Source of the DNA: Pseudomonadota bacterium
GTDB lineage: Bacteria > Pseudomonadota > Gammaproteobacteria > Burkholderiales > Burkholderiaceae_F
Length of the DNA stretch: 64,000 nucleotides
Assembly (NCBI GenBank): GCA_029778535.1
Contig: JAKOQB010000187.1
Span: forward strand, 1-64,000
Direction: 5' to 3'
Of this stretch, positions 37,755-47,085 are shown piece after piece; within the stretch, counting starts at the first letter, position 1; each line of letters starts with the position of its first letter. The position numbers were made by a program, and so were the translations under genes. The notes beneath the pieces were generated by a model. It ran no database searches. It was not told the origin of the DNA and was given only the letters and a program-made list of their open reading frames with translations.

Positions 37755-38966
37755 GTGACGGAAGGCAAGGCGCAGAAGTGGTGGCTGGTCACAGGGTTCG
37801 CGGCCGCGCTGCTGATGGTGACGATGGGCGCGCGGCAATCGCTTGGGCTGTTCGTGTCGCCGCTGAACACGAGCACGGGGCTCGGTATCGTGACGATCAG
37901 CTTCGCGATGGCGGTCGGCCAGTTCGTCTGGGGTGCGGTGCAGCCGGTCGCCGGCGCCGTCGCCGATCGCTACGGGCCCGGGCGCGTGCTGGCGGCGGGC
38001 CTGGTGATCCTGGCGCTGGGCAGCGCGCTGACGCCGCTGATGGCGACCGGCGCCGGACTGGTGTTCTCGATCGGACTGCTGTCGGCGATCGGCTCGGGCG
38101 CCGGCAGCTTCTCCGTGCTGATCGGCGCAGCCGCGCAGCGCGTGCCGCCCGAGCATCGCGGCACTGCTGCGGGCGTGATCAACGCCGGCGGATCGCTCGG
38201 CCAGTTCGTGTTCGCGCCGCTGCTGCAGAAGCTGATTTCGGCGTTCGGCTGGATGGGTGCGATGTGGTCGCTCGCGGTCATCACGCTGGCGGCGCTGCCG
38301 GTGGCGCGCGCGCTGCGGCGAGCGCCGGCGGCGCACGGCTCGGCGAAGCCTGCCGACGGCGGGCTGCGCCGGCAACTGCGCGTGGCGTTCGCCGACCGCA
38401 GCTATCTGCTTCTGCACGCGGGTTTCTTCACCTGCGGCTTTCACATCGCGTTCCTGGTCACGCACCTGCCGGGCGAGGTCGGCCTGTGCGGGCTGCCGGC
38501 CTCGGTGGCGAGCTGGTCGCTGGCGCTGATCGGGCTCGCCAACATCGCGGGGAGCCTTTTTGCCGGCTGGTGCGTGAACCGCTATCGCGGCAAGTTCGTG
38601 CTGGCGTGGATGTACGGTTCGCGCACCGTGCTCGTGCTGCTGTACCTGCTGGCGCCGAAGACCGAGTGGACGTTCTACCTGTTCGCGATCGGGCTGGGCT
38701 TCACGTGGCTCGCCACCGTGCCGCCGACCGCGGGCGTGGTCGCCAAGCTGTTCGGCGTGAGGTATCTCGCCACGCTGTTCGGCCTGACGCTGCTGTCGCA
38801 CCAGATCGGCGGCTTCTTCGGCGCGTGGCTGGGCGGCATCGCGATCGCGCAGCAGGGCAGCTACCTGTGGATGTGGTACGCGGACGCGGTGCTCGCGGCG
38901 GCGGCGGCGCTGTGCAACCTGCCGATCCGCGAGGCAAAGGTGCAGCGCGCGGTGCAGCCGGCGTAG
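37755..38966 (+). CDS. MFS transporter, OFA-like
   Basis: 403 residues, 12 helices. 'MVTMGARQSLGLFVSPLNTSTGLGIVTISFAMAVGQFVWGAVQPVAGAVADRYG' matches the monocarboxylate/oxalate-formate antiporter-like group. GTG 37755 was preferred to GTG 37740 because AGGGGA lies about six bases upstream. It transports an organic anion or solute not identifiable here. Confidence 0.85.
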   Translation: MTEGKAQKWWLVTGFAAALLMVTMGARQSLGLFVSPLNTSTGLGIVTISFAMAVGQFVWGAVQPVAGAVADRYGPGRVLAAGLVILALGSALTPLMATGAGLVFSIGLLSAIGSGAGSFSVLIGAAAQRVPPEHRGTAAGVINAGGSLGQFVFAPLLQKLISAFGWMGAMWSLAVITLAALPVARALRRAPAAHGSAKPADGGLRRQLRVAFADRSYLLLHAGFFTCGFHIAFLVTHLPGEVGLCGLPASVASWSLALIGLANIAGSLFAGWCVNRYRGKFVLAWMYGSRTVLVLLYLLAPKTEWTFYLFAIGLGFTWLATVPPTAGVVAKLFGVRYLATLFGLTLLSHQIGGFFGAWLGGIAIAQQGSYLWMWYADAVLAAAAALCNLPIREAKVQRAVQPA

Positions 38967-38972
38967 CCGCGG

Positions 38973-39806
38973 TCACACCATCGCCAGCGGCGTGCGCTGG
39001 CGCGGCGGCGGGAAGTGCCGGTCGATCCGCGCCAGTTCGTCGGCGCTCAATTCAATGATTGCCGCGGCGAAGTTCTGGCGCAGGTGCTCCGGCTTGACCG
39101 CCTTCGGAATCGCGATCACGCCGGGCTGCGACATCACCCACGCCAGCGCGATCTGCGCCGCCGTCGCGCCGTGCGCCTTGCCGATCGCGGCCAGCGGCGC
39201 GCTGCCCGCCAGCGCGCCTTCGTCGATCGGGCAATAGGCCATCGTCGGCACGCCGCGCTCGCGCTGCCACGGCAGCAGGTCGAATTCGATGCCGCGCCGC
39301 GACGCCGAGTAATAGACCTGGTTGGCGGCGCAGTGCGCGCCGCCTTCGACGGCCCACAGCTCGTTCATGTCGTCCAGGTCGAAGTTGCTGACGCCCCAGT
39401 AGCGGATCTTGCCGGCGCGCTTCAACTGCTCGAATGCATCGACCGTTTCCGCCAGCGGCACGGTGCCGCGCCAGTGCAGCAGGTACAGGTCGATCCGGTC
39501 GGTGCGCAGCCGCTTCAGGCTGCTCTCGCAGGCCGCGAGCGTGCCCTTGCGCGACGCGTTGTGCGGATAGACCTTGCTGACAAGGAACACGCGGTCGCGG
39601 CGGCCGGCGACCGCCTCGCCGATCACCTCCTCGGCGCCGCCCTCGCCGTACATCTCGGCCGTGTCGATCAGCCGATAGCCCAGGTCGAGCGCAAGGCGCA
39701 CCGCGGCGATCTCCTGCGCGCGCGAGCGCGCGCTCGCGCCCATCTTCCAGGTGCCAAGCCCGAGCGCGGGGACCGCTTCGCCCGCGGGCAACGTCACCGA
39801 TTTCAT
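38973..39806 (-). CDS. Aldo/keto reductase
   Basis: A 277-residue TIM-barrel NADPH oxidoreductase with the full AKR tetrad: Asp48, Tyr53 (DTAEMYGEGG), Lys78 (LVSKVYPHN) and His111 (LYLLHWRG). Cofactor-binding 'AIPKAVKPEHLRQN' is near the C-terminus. ATG 39806 fits the family N-terminus. It converges on the MFS gene with 6 bp between stops. Confidence 0.92.
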   Translation of the reverse strand: MKSVTLPAGEAVPALGLGTWKMGASARSRAQEIAAVRLALDLGYRLIDTAEMYGEGGAEEVIGEAVAGRRDRVFLVSKVYPHNASRKGTLAACESSLKRLRTDRIDLYLLHWRGTVPLAETVDAFEQLKRAGKIRYWGVSNFDLDDMNELWAVEGGAHCAANQVYYSASRRGIEFDLLPWQRERGVPTMAYCPIDEGALAGSAPLAAIGKAHGATAAQIALAWVMSQPGVIAIPKAVKPEHLRQNFAAAIIELSADELARIDRHFPPPRQRTPLAMV

Positions 39807-40003
39807 CGCCGGCTCTCCGTGTCCGTCGCTGCGCCGACGATACTCCGGCCGCCGCCGGCAGCGGCGCGGCCCCGGCGTCAATCGTCAAATGGGGGTTGAT
39901 CTGCCGCCCAAGCCGGCGCATAAATGGCGGCAGCCGGGTCGCAGAATCCGGCGCCGCGAGCGGGCCGTATCGCAGGCATCACACAGGAACGGTGGAGGCA
40001 GGC

Positions 40004-40066
40004 ATGGTTCACGTGATGGCGTGCATCGTCGACCGGCCCGATGCGGCCGATGCGTCGATCCGGTAG
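40004..40066 (+). CDS. Candidate 20-residue leader ORF
   Basis: GGAGG at 39994-39998 precedes ATG 40004; the frame encodes MVHVMACIVDRPDAADASIR and ends in TAG 40064-40066, 8 bp before the next gene's ATG. Its position and ribosome site suggest a small leader, but no homology supports it. Confidence 0.3.
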   Translation: MVHVMACIVDRPDAADASIR

Positions 40067-40074
40067 GAGCGGCC

Positions 40075-40560
40075 ATGGAGCGCATCGACACGATGATCGA
40101 CATCGCCCGGCCTCGGGGCGCCGTGTTCGAGTTCGTCACCAATGCCGCGCGGTGGAAGCGCTGGCATCCGGCGACGGTCGCGGTCAGCGGCGTTCCCAAC
40201 CGCCCGCTCGGGCAGGGCGAGACGATCGACGAGCTGATCCACGCCGGCCCGCGCCGCTTTTCCGCGCGCTGGACCGTGGTCGAGTGCAAGCCGCCGCGGC
40301 GCTGGGTGATCGTGACCGATTCGCCGGACGGCGAAGCGAAGATCACCTACAAGCTGAACGAGCAAGAAGGCGTCTGCTACTTCGAGCGCGTCCTGGAGTA
40401 CCGGTCCAAACGGCTGCCGTGGAAGTGGTTCGACGGCTCGCTGACGCGCCGCCTGCTGATCAGGCAGTCGGAGCAGGCGCTGCGCAACCTGAAGGGGGTG
40501 CTCGAATCGCGTCGCGAGGGGCCGACGACTCAAATCCGGCCGACCAGCCCGATGCTGTGA
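40075..40560 (+). CDS. SRPBCC (polyketide cyclase-like) protein
   Basis: 161 residues. 'TMIDIARPRGAVFEFVTNAARWKRWHPATVAVSG' is the START/SRPBCC N-terminal pattern, followed by a beta sheet (GETIDELI, ARWTVVECKPPRRWVIVTDSPDGEAKITYKL) and the long C-terminal helix. It binds a hydrophobic ligand. ATG 40075 with TAGGAG upstream. Confidence 0.8.
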   Translation: MERIDTMIDIARPRGAVFEFVTNAARWKRWHPATVAVSGVPNRPLGQGETIDELIHAGPRRFSARWTVVECKPPRRWVIVTDSPDGEAKITYKLNEQEGVCYFERVLEYRSKRLPWKWFDGSLTRRLLIRQSEQALRNLKGVLESRREGPTTQIRPTSPML

Positions 40561-40642
40561 ATCGCCGAGCGCCTGTTATCGTCGCGGCGCCGGCCGGGGG
40601 CTTACGGCCGGGACAAGATCCAACCCAAGGGAGAGAGACACG

Positions 40643-43099
40643 GTGAATCGATTCGAACGGGCAGGATTGTGGGCGGCACTCGCGCTGACGCTGGTGCTCA
40701 GCGCCTGCAGCGGCGATGACGGGGGCAATGGCGGAGGCAATGCGACGCCGCCGCAGCCGGGCCCGAACGCGACCTACGCGGCCGACATCCGCCGCACGTC
40801 ATTCGGCATTCCGCACATCCTGGCGCGCGACGAGGCGAGCCTGGGCTTCGGCATCGGCTACGCGTATGCGCAGGACAACTTCTGCATCCTCGCCGACGAG
40901 ATCGTGACGGTGAATGGCGAGCGCTCGAAGTACTTCGGTCCGACCGCGTCGAACATCTACCAGCGCAACAACCTGCGCATGGATTTCTACTTCAAGCTGA
41001 TCAACGACGACGCCCAGGTCGACGCGCACTGGTCCAGGCAGAGTCCCGAGGTGCAGGCGCTGTACACGGGCTACGTGGCCGGTTACAACAAGTTCCTGCG
41101 TGTGACCGGGGTGGCGAACCTGCCGGGCGATTGCAAGGGGCAGCCGTGGGTGCGCCCGATCACCACGCGCGACATGACGCGGCTGGCGCGCCGGCTGTCG
41201 GTGGAGGCCAGCGGGATCAATTTCCTCGATGCGCTGTTCGCCGCCCAGCCGCCGGCCACCACCGTCGCCGCGCGCGCGCGGCGCCCGTCGCTGACGAAGA
41301 TGGCGCGCGCCACGCTGGCCGCGCAGGACGGCCCGCTGTCGAAGGCGTACTGGGACCAGGTGCGCGAACGAATCGGCAGCAACGCGGTGGCGCTGGGGTC
41401 GGAGGCCACCGACAGCGGCCGCGGCATGCTGCTCGGCAACCCGCACTTCCCGTGGTTCGGCATCCTGCGCTTCTATCAGATGCACCTGACGATCCCGGGC
41501 CGAATGAACGTGATGGGCGGCGCGCTGAACGGTTTTCCGGGAATCAACATCGGCTTCAACGACAACTTCGCTTGGAGCCACACGGTCAACACCTCGGTGC
41601 ACTACACGCTGTACGTGCTGACGCTCGATCCGACCGACCCGACGCGCTACATCTACGACGGCCAGTCGGTGCCGATGACGCGCAAGACGCTGACCGTCGA
41701 TGTCAAGCAGGCCGACGGCTCGGTCGTGCCGCAGACGCGCACCTACTACAGTTCGTCGCACGGACCGATCCTCGTGGTGCCGGGGCAGCTGACGTGGACC
41801 GCCGCGAACGCCTTCGCGCTGCGCGACGCGAATCTGGAAAACTGGCGCCTCGCCGAGCAGTGGTACCGGATGAACCGCGCCGCCAATCTGGACGAATTCA
41901 AGTCGGCGATCAAGGGCGTGCTCGGCATCCCGTGGGTCAACACGGTCGCGGTCGACCGGCAGGGCAACGGCTACTACGCCAGCATCACGGTGACGCCGAA
42001 CGTGCCGGCGGCGATGGAGGCCGCGTGCGTGCCGGCGCCGTTCAAGCCGCTGATCGCGGCGTCGAACATGTATGTGCTGGCGGGCTCGACCGCGGCGTGC
42101 GAATGGGCGGTCGATCCGTCCACGCCGCAGCCGGGCATCTTTGCCGCGGGCAGCCTGCCGGAGCTCACTCGGCGCGACTTCCTCGCGAACTCGAACGACA
42201 GCGCGTGGCTGGCCAACCCCGCGGCGCCGCTGACCGGCTTTCCGAACATCGTCAGCAAGGACAGCTACCCGCAGAACGGGCGCACGCGCATCGGCATCCT
42301 GCAGGTGCAGGCGCGGCTGGCCGGCACCGACGGCCGGCCCGGCAACAAGTTCACGCTGCCGCTGCTGCAGGAGACCGCGCTGTCGGACCGGATGTACTTC
42401 GCCGAGATCATGCTGCCCGATGCGCTCGTCGCGATGTGCAGCGGCAACCTGTCGCACACGGTCGACGGGCAGACGGTCGACCTGACCCGGGCGTGCAACG
42501 TGCTGACGCAATGGGACCGCAAGGCGGAACTGACCAGCGTCGGCGTGCCGCTGTTCGAGGCATGGTGGAGCCAGATCGGCAAGAGCGCGTTCGGCTACGC
42601 GGTGCCGTTCTCCGCGAGCGATCCGGTCAACACACCGCGCGGCATCCCGCAAGGAAGCGCTGCGGTCACTTCGGCACTGCGCGACGCGCTGGCGCGCTCG
42701 GTGCTGCAGTTGAACGCCGCCGGCATCGCGTTCGACAAGCCCTGGGGCTCGGTGCAACTGGCGGCGAAGAACATCCCGATTCCGATCCACGGCGGCAGCC
42801 ATCGCGCCGGCGACTGGGGCACCGGCATCTACAACGCGATCATCAGCGCGCCGGTGCCGCAGTTGCCCGGCGCGCGCATCGTCAACTACGGCACCAGCTA
42901 CATCCAGACGGTGACCTGGGACGACGGCGGGCCGGTGGCCGACGCGTTCCTGACCTACTCGAACTCGAGCAACCCGGCGTCGCTGAACTACGCCGACCAG
43001 ACACTGCGGTTCTCAAGCAAGCAGTGGATCCGGCAGGCATTCAGCGAGGGCGCGATCAGCGGCGATCCGGCCTACACCGTCATCACCGTCACGGAGTGA
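40643..43099 (+). CDS. Penicillin acylase family lipoprotein
   Basis: An 818-residue Ntn-hydrolase precursor related to aculeacin A acylase and PvdQ. Lipobox LSAC (Cys22), then a Gly/Asn linker. The alpha part starts at 'YAADIRRTSFGIPHILARDEASLGFGIGYAYAQDNFCILADE'. The N-terminal nucleophile of the beta part is Ser246 in RIGSNAVALG, where self-cleavage should occur; 'GNPHFPW' and 'FSWSHTVN'-like NFAWSHTVN follow. It acts outside the inner membrane on amide bonds, possibly acyl-homoserine lactones or cyclic lipopeptides (inference). GTG 40643 after AAGGGAGAG. Confidence 0.88.
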   Translation: MNRFERAGLWAALALTLVLSACSGDDGGNGGGNATPPQPGPNATYAADIRRTSFGIPHILARDEASLGFGIGYAYAQDNFCILADEIVTVNGERSKYFGPTASNIYQRNNLRMDFYFKLINDDAQVDAHWSRQSPEVQALYTGYVAGYNKFLRVTGVANLPGDCKGQPWVRPITTRDMTRLARRLSVEASGINFLDALFAAQPPATTVAARARRPSLTKMARATLAAQDGPLSKAYWDQVRERIGSNAVALGSEATDSGRGMLLGNPHFPWFGILRFYQMHLTIPGRMNVMGGALNGFPGINIGFNDNFAWSHTVNTSVHYTLYVLTLDPTDPTRYIYDGQSVPMTRKTLTVDVKQADGSVVPQTRTYYSSSHGPILVVPGQLTWTAANAFALRDANLENWRLAEQWYRMNRAANLDEFKSAIKGVLGIPWVNTVAVDRQGNGYYASITVTPNVPAAMEAACVPAPFKPLIAASNMYVLAGSTAACEWAVDPSTPQPGIFAAGSLPELTRRDFLANSNDSAWLANPAAPLTGFPNIVSKDSYPQNGRTRIGILQVQARLAGTDGRPGNKFTLPLLQETALSDRMYFAEIMLPDALVAMCSGNLSHTVDGQTVDLTRACNVLTQWDRKAELTSVGVPLFEAWWSQIGKSAFGYAVPFSASDPVNTPRGIPQGSAAVTSALRDALARSVLQLNAAGIAFDKPWGSVQLAAKNIPIPIHGGSHRAGDWGTGIYNAIISAPVPQLPGARIVNYGTSYIQTVTWDDGGPVADAFLTYSNSSNPASLNYADQTLRFSSKQWIRQAFSEGAISGDPAYTVITVTE

Positions 43100-43117
43100 C
43101 GGGGCCGGGCTGCGGCG

Positions 43118-43798
43118 CTACCCCCGGTAGCGCCGCAGCCCGTCCAGATCCTCGATCAGGATCGCGCCGTATTCGACGCGGATCAGCTTCGCCTGCTCCA
43201 GTGCGTGCAGCGCCTGGTTGACGCGCTGGCGCGAGATCCCGGCCAGGTACCCGATCTCCTCCTGCGACACCTCGAGCTTGTTGCCGATGCCGGGATAAAG
43301 GATCGGGTTGAACAGCGCCGCCACGCACAGCGCGACGCGAGCGTCGGGGCCGTGCAGCCGCTGCGCCTCCAGCATGCCGATGAACTGGCCCAGCCGCTCG
43401 TTCAGTTGTACCAGCAGGAAACGGTTGAACGGGATGCTGGTGTTCAAGAGCCACTCGAACGTGCGGCGCGGCACGCGCGCGATGCGCGACTCGCGCAGCG
43501 CGACGACGTCGTAGCGGCGCGGCTCGGTCTTCAACAGGCTGCCCTCGCCGAACCAGCCGCCGGCCGGGATGCCGGTGAAGGTCGAGGTCTTGCCGTCCGG
43601 CGCGGTGATCATCATCTTGACCAGCCCGTCGAGCACGCCGAGCCAGGCGTCCACCGGCTCGCCGCGCCGGCACACGTAGCCCTCCGGCGCAACGGTCAAC
43701 TCGCTCGACTCGGCCACCACGCGCGCGCGCTGCTCGGGCGTCAGCAGCGTGCCCCAGCGCGTCGCCGCCAGATATTCGTCAAGGGATTCCCTATGCAC
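43118..43798 (-). CDS. Crp/Fnr family transcriptional regulator
   Basis: About 226 residues. N-terminal cyclic-nucleotide-like beta-roll (GYVCRRGEPVDAWLGVLDGLVKMM; FTGIPAGGWFGEGSLLK). C-terminal HTH_Crp winged helix has recognition segment SQEEIGYLAGISRQRVNQALHAL. No Fnr-type N-terminal Cys cluster. GTG 43798 (MHRESLDEYLAATRWG) fits relatives; GTG 43831 is possible. It is divergent from the acyl-CoA ligase/ABC operon and is the obvious candidate for its regulator. Confidence 0.88.
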   Translation of the reverse strand: MHRESLDEYLAATRWGTLLTPEQRARVVAESSELTVAPEGYVCRRGEPVDAWLGVLDGLVKMMITAPDGKTSTFTGIPAGGWFGEGSLLKTEPRRYDVVALRESRIARVPRRTFEWLLNTSIPFNRFLLVQLNERLGQFIGMLEAQRLHGPDARVALCVAALFNPILYPGIGNKLEVSQEEIGYLAGISRQRVNQALHALEQAKLIRVEYGAILIEDLDGLRRYRG

Positions 43799-43954
43799 GG
43801 CCCGATTGTCGCCCGGATGACAGCGTGGCACGACCTGGCTGGATACCGTCTACCTCGCTTTCCGCCGGCGCCGGTGCTACCTTTCGCCGGCGCCGGATTC
43901 CGAAGACCGCGTCCGAACGCGGCGCGACCCGAGGGCAGACAGGAGACACAGGGC

Positions 43955-45910
43955 ATGGCCGCGCCATCCGCTGCAACGCCGGACACCTTTCCGAAGCTGC
44001 TGCTGCAGCACGCCTATCTGCGCGCCGGGCACCCGGCGCTGCGCGAGAAGGACCTGGGCATCTGGCAGACCTGGACCTGGTCGCAGGTTGCCGACGAGGT
44101 GAAGAAGCTCGCCGCCGGCCTGCACGTGCAGGGTTTCCGGCGCGGACAGCATCTGGCGATCGTCGGCGAGAACCGGCCGCGGTTGTATTTCGCGATGATG
44201 GCGGCGCAATGCCTGGGCGGGATCCCGGTGCCGCTGTACCAGGACGCGATCGCCGCGGAAATGGTGTACGTGTTCGACAACGCGGAGATCGCGTTCGCGA
44301 TCGTCGAGGATCAGGAGCAGGTCGACAAGATGCTCGAGGTGCGCGAGCGGCATCCGCGGCTCGAGCACATCTACTACGACGACCCGCGCGGGCTGCGCCA
44401 TTACACGCAACCGGGGTTGCTGCCATACGACGAGCTGGTCCGCCTCGGCGCCGGGCTGCTGTCGGTGCAGCCGAAGTTCGTCGACGAGGAGATCGAGAAG
44501 GGCTCGCCGGACGACACCGCGGCGCTCTTCTACACCTCGGGCACGACCGGCAAGCCCAAGGGGGTGGTGCAGACCCATCGCGCGCTGATCGATCGCGCGC
44601 GCGCGTGCACGGACATGGAGGGGTTGACCGCGTACGAGGACGTGCTGGCATACCTGCCGATGGCGTGGATCGGCCAGAACATCTTCTCGTATGCGCAGGC
44701 GCTGGTCACCGGCTACACGGTGAATTGCCCCGAGTCGCCGTCGACCGTCACGACCGACCTGCGCGAGGTCGGGCCGACCTACTACTTCGCCCCGCCGCGC
44801 GTGTTCGAGGGCCTGCTGACGCAGGTGATGATCCGGATGGAGGACGCCGGCCGGCTGAAGCGGGCCTTGTTCCATTACTTCATGGGCGTGGCCAAGCGTG
44901 TCGGCGGCAAGATCCTCGACAAGCAACCGGTCGGCCTGGTCGATCGCATCCTCTATGCGCTCGGCGAAGTACTGGTGTACGGGCCGCTGCGCAACGTGCT
45001 CGGCATGAGCCGCATCAAGGTCGCGTACACCGCGGGCGAGGCGATCGGGCCGGACCTGTTCACCTTCTACCGCTCGATCGGCATCAACCTGAAGCAGCTG
45101 TACGGATCGACCGAGACCGCGGTATTCGTCTGCGTGCAGCCGAACGGGCAGGTGAAACCCGACACCGTCGGCCCGCCGGTACCCGGCGTCGAACTGAAGG
45201 TCAAGGACAACGGCGAGATCCTGCTGAAGAGTCCCGGCCTGCTGAAGGAGTACTACAAGAATCCCGAGGCCACACGCGAGGTGCTCGATGCCGACGGCTG
45301 GTACCACACCGGCGACGCCGGTTATCTGGACGCCGACGGTCACTTGAAGATCATCGACCGCGCGCACGACGTGGGGCGGCTTGCCGACGGCACGCTGTTC
45401 GCGCCCAAGTACATCGAGAACAAGCTGAAGTTCTTCCAGTACGTCAAGGAGGCGGTCGCGTTCGGCCACGAGCGCGCACAGGTGACGGCCTTCATCAACA
45501 TCGACTTCGAGGCGGTCGGCAACTGGGCCGAGCGGCGCGGTCTGCCGTATGCCGGCTACATCGATCTGGCGGGCAAGCCCGAGGTGTACGACCTCGTCGC
45601 CGAGTGCGTCGAGAAGGTCAACGCGGATCTGGCCGCCGATCCGAAGCTCGCAAACTCGCAGATCCACCGCTTCCTGATCCTGCACAAGGAGCTCGATCCC
45701 GACGACGACGAGCTGACGCGCACGCGCAAGGTGCGGCGCCGGTTCATCCAGGACAAGTACGCGGTGCTGGTCGACGCCCTGTATGCGGGCAAGCGCGAGC
45801 AGTTCATCGAGACGCAGGTGAAGTTCGAGGACGGCCGCACCGGAACGATCAGCGCGACGCTGAAGATCCGCGATGCGAAGGTTTTCACGCCGGTGGCGAA
45901 GGCGGCGTGA
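43955..45910 (+). CDS. Long-chain acyl-CoA synthetase / AMP-dependent ligase
   Basis: 651 residues. ATP motif YTSGTTGKPKG (from residue 193), 'QLYGSTET' and 'DGWYHTGDAGYLDADGHLKIIDR' identify an ANL-family CoA ligase of the large fatty-acid type. It activates a carboxylate to its CoA ester. ATG 43955 with AGGAGA upstream. First gene of the co-directional set with the Liv-type importer; sequence alone does not fix the substrate (fatty or aromatic acid). Confidence 0.9.
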   Translation: MAAPSAATPDTFPKLLLQHAYLRAGHPALREKDLGIWQTWTWSQVADEVKKLAAGLHVQGFRRGQHLAIVGENRPRLYFAMMAAQCLGGIPVPLYQDAIAAEMVYVFDNAEIAFAIVEDQEQVDKMLEVRERHPRLEHIYYDDPRGLRHYTQPGLLPYDELVRLGAGLLSVQPKFVDEEIEKGSPDDTAALFYTSGTTGKPKGVVQTHRALIDRARACTDMEGLTAYEDVLAYLPMAWIGQNIFSYAQALVTGYTVNCPESPSTVTTDLREVGPTYYFAPPRVFEGLLTQVMIRMEDAGRLKRALFHYFMGVAKRVGGKILDKQPVGLVDRILYALGEVLVYGPLRNVLGMSRIKVAYTAGEAIGPDLFTFYRSIGINLKQLYGSTETAVFVCVQPNGQVKPDTVGPPVPGVELKVKDNGEILLKSPGLLKEYYKNPEATREVLDADGWYHTGDAGYLDADGHLKIIDRAHDVGRLADGTLFAPKYIENKLKFFQYVKEAVAFGHERAQVTAFINIDFEAVGNWAERRGLPYAGYIDLAGKPEVYDLVAECVEKVNADLAADPKLANSQIHRFLILHKELDPDDDELTRTRKVRRRFIQDKYAVLVDALYAGKREQFIETQVKFEDGRTGTISATLKIRDAKVFTPVAKAA

Positions 45911-45923
45911 TAGGGGTGAAACC

Positions 45924-46014
45924 GTTGTTCGTTGTCCGTTGCTCGTTGTCCGCACGGGACTCCTCCGCCGTGGCGCAACGAACAACGAGCAACGAGCAAC
46001 GAGCAACGAGCAAA
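45924..46014. repeat. Inverted array of heptamers, GTTGYYC type
   Basis: Four tandem heptamers (GTTGTTC, GTTGTCC, GTTGCTC, GTTGTCC; 45924-45951) face five reverse-complement heptamers (GAACAAC then GAGCAAC-like; 45980-46014) across a 28-bp spacer. RNA from it would fold into a stem of nearly 30 bp between the ligase gene and the small membrane protein gene. Confidence 0.85.
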
Positions 46015-46022
46015 GAACAGCG

Positions 46023-46286
46023 ATGTTCATGACGTCCAGGAACTGGCTCGCCGTGCTGTGCCTGGTGCTCGGCATCGTCGCCGCGGCCTACGGTCTCACG
46101 CATGGCCTGTGGTGGCTGGCGCTGATCGGGCTGGCGCTGGTGCTGGCGTTTTGGTACCTGGTGTGGCAGTCGCTGGCGGGCGCGCACAAGCCGATGGGCG
46201 CGGAAGGGCGGATCAAACCGGCGGCGAACGCGGCGTGGAACCTGAAGGATCAACCCGCGCCCGGCGCGGAGAAGAACAAAGAGTGA
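46023..46286 (+). CDS. Small membrane protein in the importer operon
   Basis: 87 residues with two membrane helices (WLAVLCLVLGIVAAAYGL and WWLALIGLALVLAFWYLVW) and a polar C-terminal tail. No family recognised. It lies between the heptamer hairpin and the first ATP-binding gene, 4 bp before it. ATG 46029 is an alternative start. An accessory role in the importer is inference from position. Confidence 0.65.
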   Translation: MFMTSRNWLAVLCLVLGIVAAAYGLTHGLWWLALIGLALVLAFWYLVWQSLAGAHKPMGAEGRIKPAANAAWNLKDQPAPGAEKNKE

Positions 46287-46290
46287 GCGC

Positions 46291-47076
46291 ATGGCGGAAC
46301 GGCACATCGGCGATGTGATCCTGAAGGTCGAGGGGATCACGCTGTCGTTCGGCGGCGTCAAGGCGCTGACCGACGTCTCGTTCGACGTGCGCGAGCACGA
46401 GGTGCGCGCGATCATCGGGCCGAACGGCGCCGGCAAGAGTTCGATGCTCAACTGCATCAACGGCGTCTATTCGCCGCAGAGCGGCCGCATCACCTTGCGC
46501 GGCCAGACCTTCGCGCAGATGAGCCCCCACCGCGCGGCGGAGATGGGAATTGCGCGCACGTTCCAGTCGCTGGCCCTGTTCAAGGGCATGACCGTTCTAG
46601 ACAACATCATGACCGGACGCAACCTCAAGATGAAGAGCAACCTGCTGCTGCAGGGGCTGCGCCTCGGACCGGCGCTGAACGAGGAACTGCGACATCGCGA
46701 GTTCGTCGAGCACATCATCGACTTCCTGGAGATCCAGGCGTTTCGCAAGACCCCGGTCGGCCGGCTGCCTTACGGGCTGCAGAAGCGGGTCGACCTCGGC
46801 CGCGCGCTGGCGATGGAGCCGACGCTGCTGCTGCTCGACGAGCCGATGGCGGGCATGAACACCGAGGAGAAGCAGGACATGTGCCGCTTCATCCTCGACG
46901 TGAACGATGAATTCGGCACCACGATCGTGTTGATCGAGCACGACATGGGCGTGGTGATGGATCTGTCCGATCGCGTGGTGGTGCTCGACTACGGCAAGAA
47001 GATCGGCGACGGCACGCCGGACGAGGTCCGATCGAACCAGAACGTCATCGATGCCTATCTGGGTGTGGCGCACTAA
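46291..47076 (+). CDS. Liv-type ABC transporter ATP-binding protein (LivG-like)
   Basis: A 261-residue nucleotide-binding domain. Walker A GPNGAGKSS at about 43-51, Q-loop 'IARTFQSLALF', Walker B LLLLDEPMAGM and switch His in VLIEHDMGVVMDLSDRVVVLDYG. The LSGGQ signature is replaced by LPYGLQKR, as often in this LivG group. One of two ATPases of the importer; the permeases follow directly. Confidence 0.9.
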   Translation: MAERHIGDVILKVEGITLSFGGVKALTDVSFDVREHEVRAIIGPNGAGKSSMLNCINGVYSPQSGRITLRGQTFAQMSPHRAAEMGIARTFQSLALFKGMTVLDNIMTGRNLKMKSNLLLQGLRLGPALNEELRHREFVEHIIDFLEIQAFRKTPVGRLPYGLQKRVDLGRALAMEPTLLLLDEPMAGMNTEEKQDMCRFILDVNDEFGTTIVLIEHDMGVVMDLSDRVVVLDYGKKIGDGTPDEVRSNQNVIDAYLGVAH

Positions 47077-47085
47077 AGGACCGTG

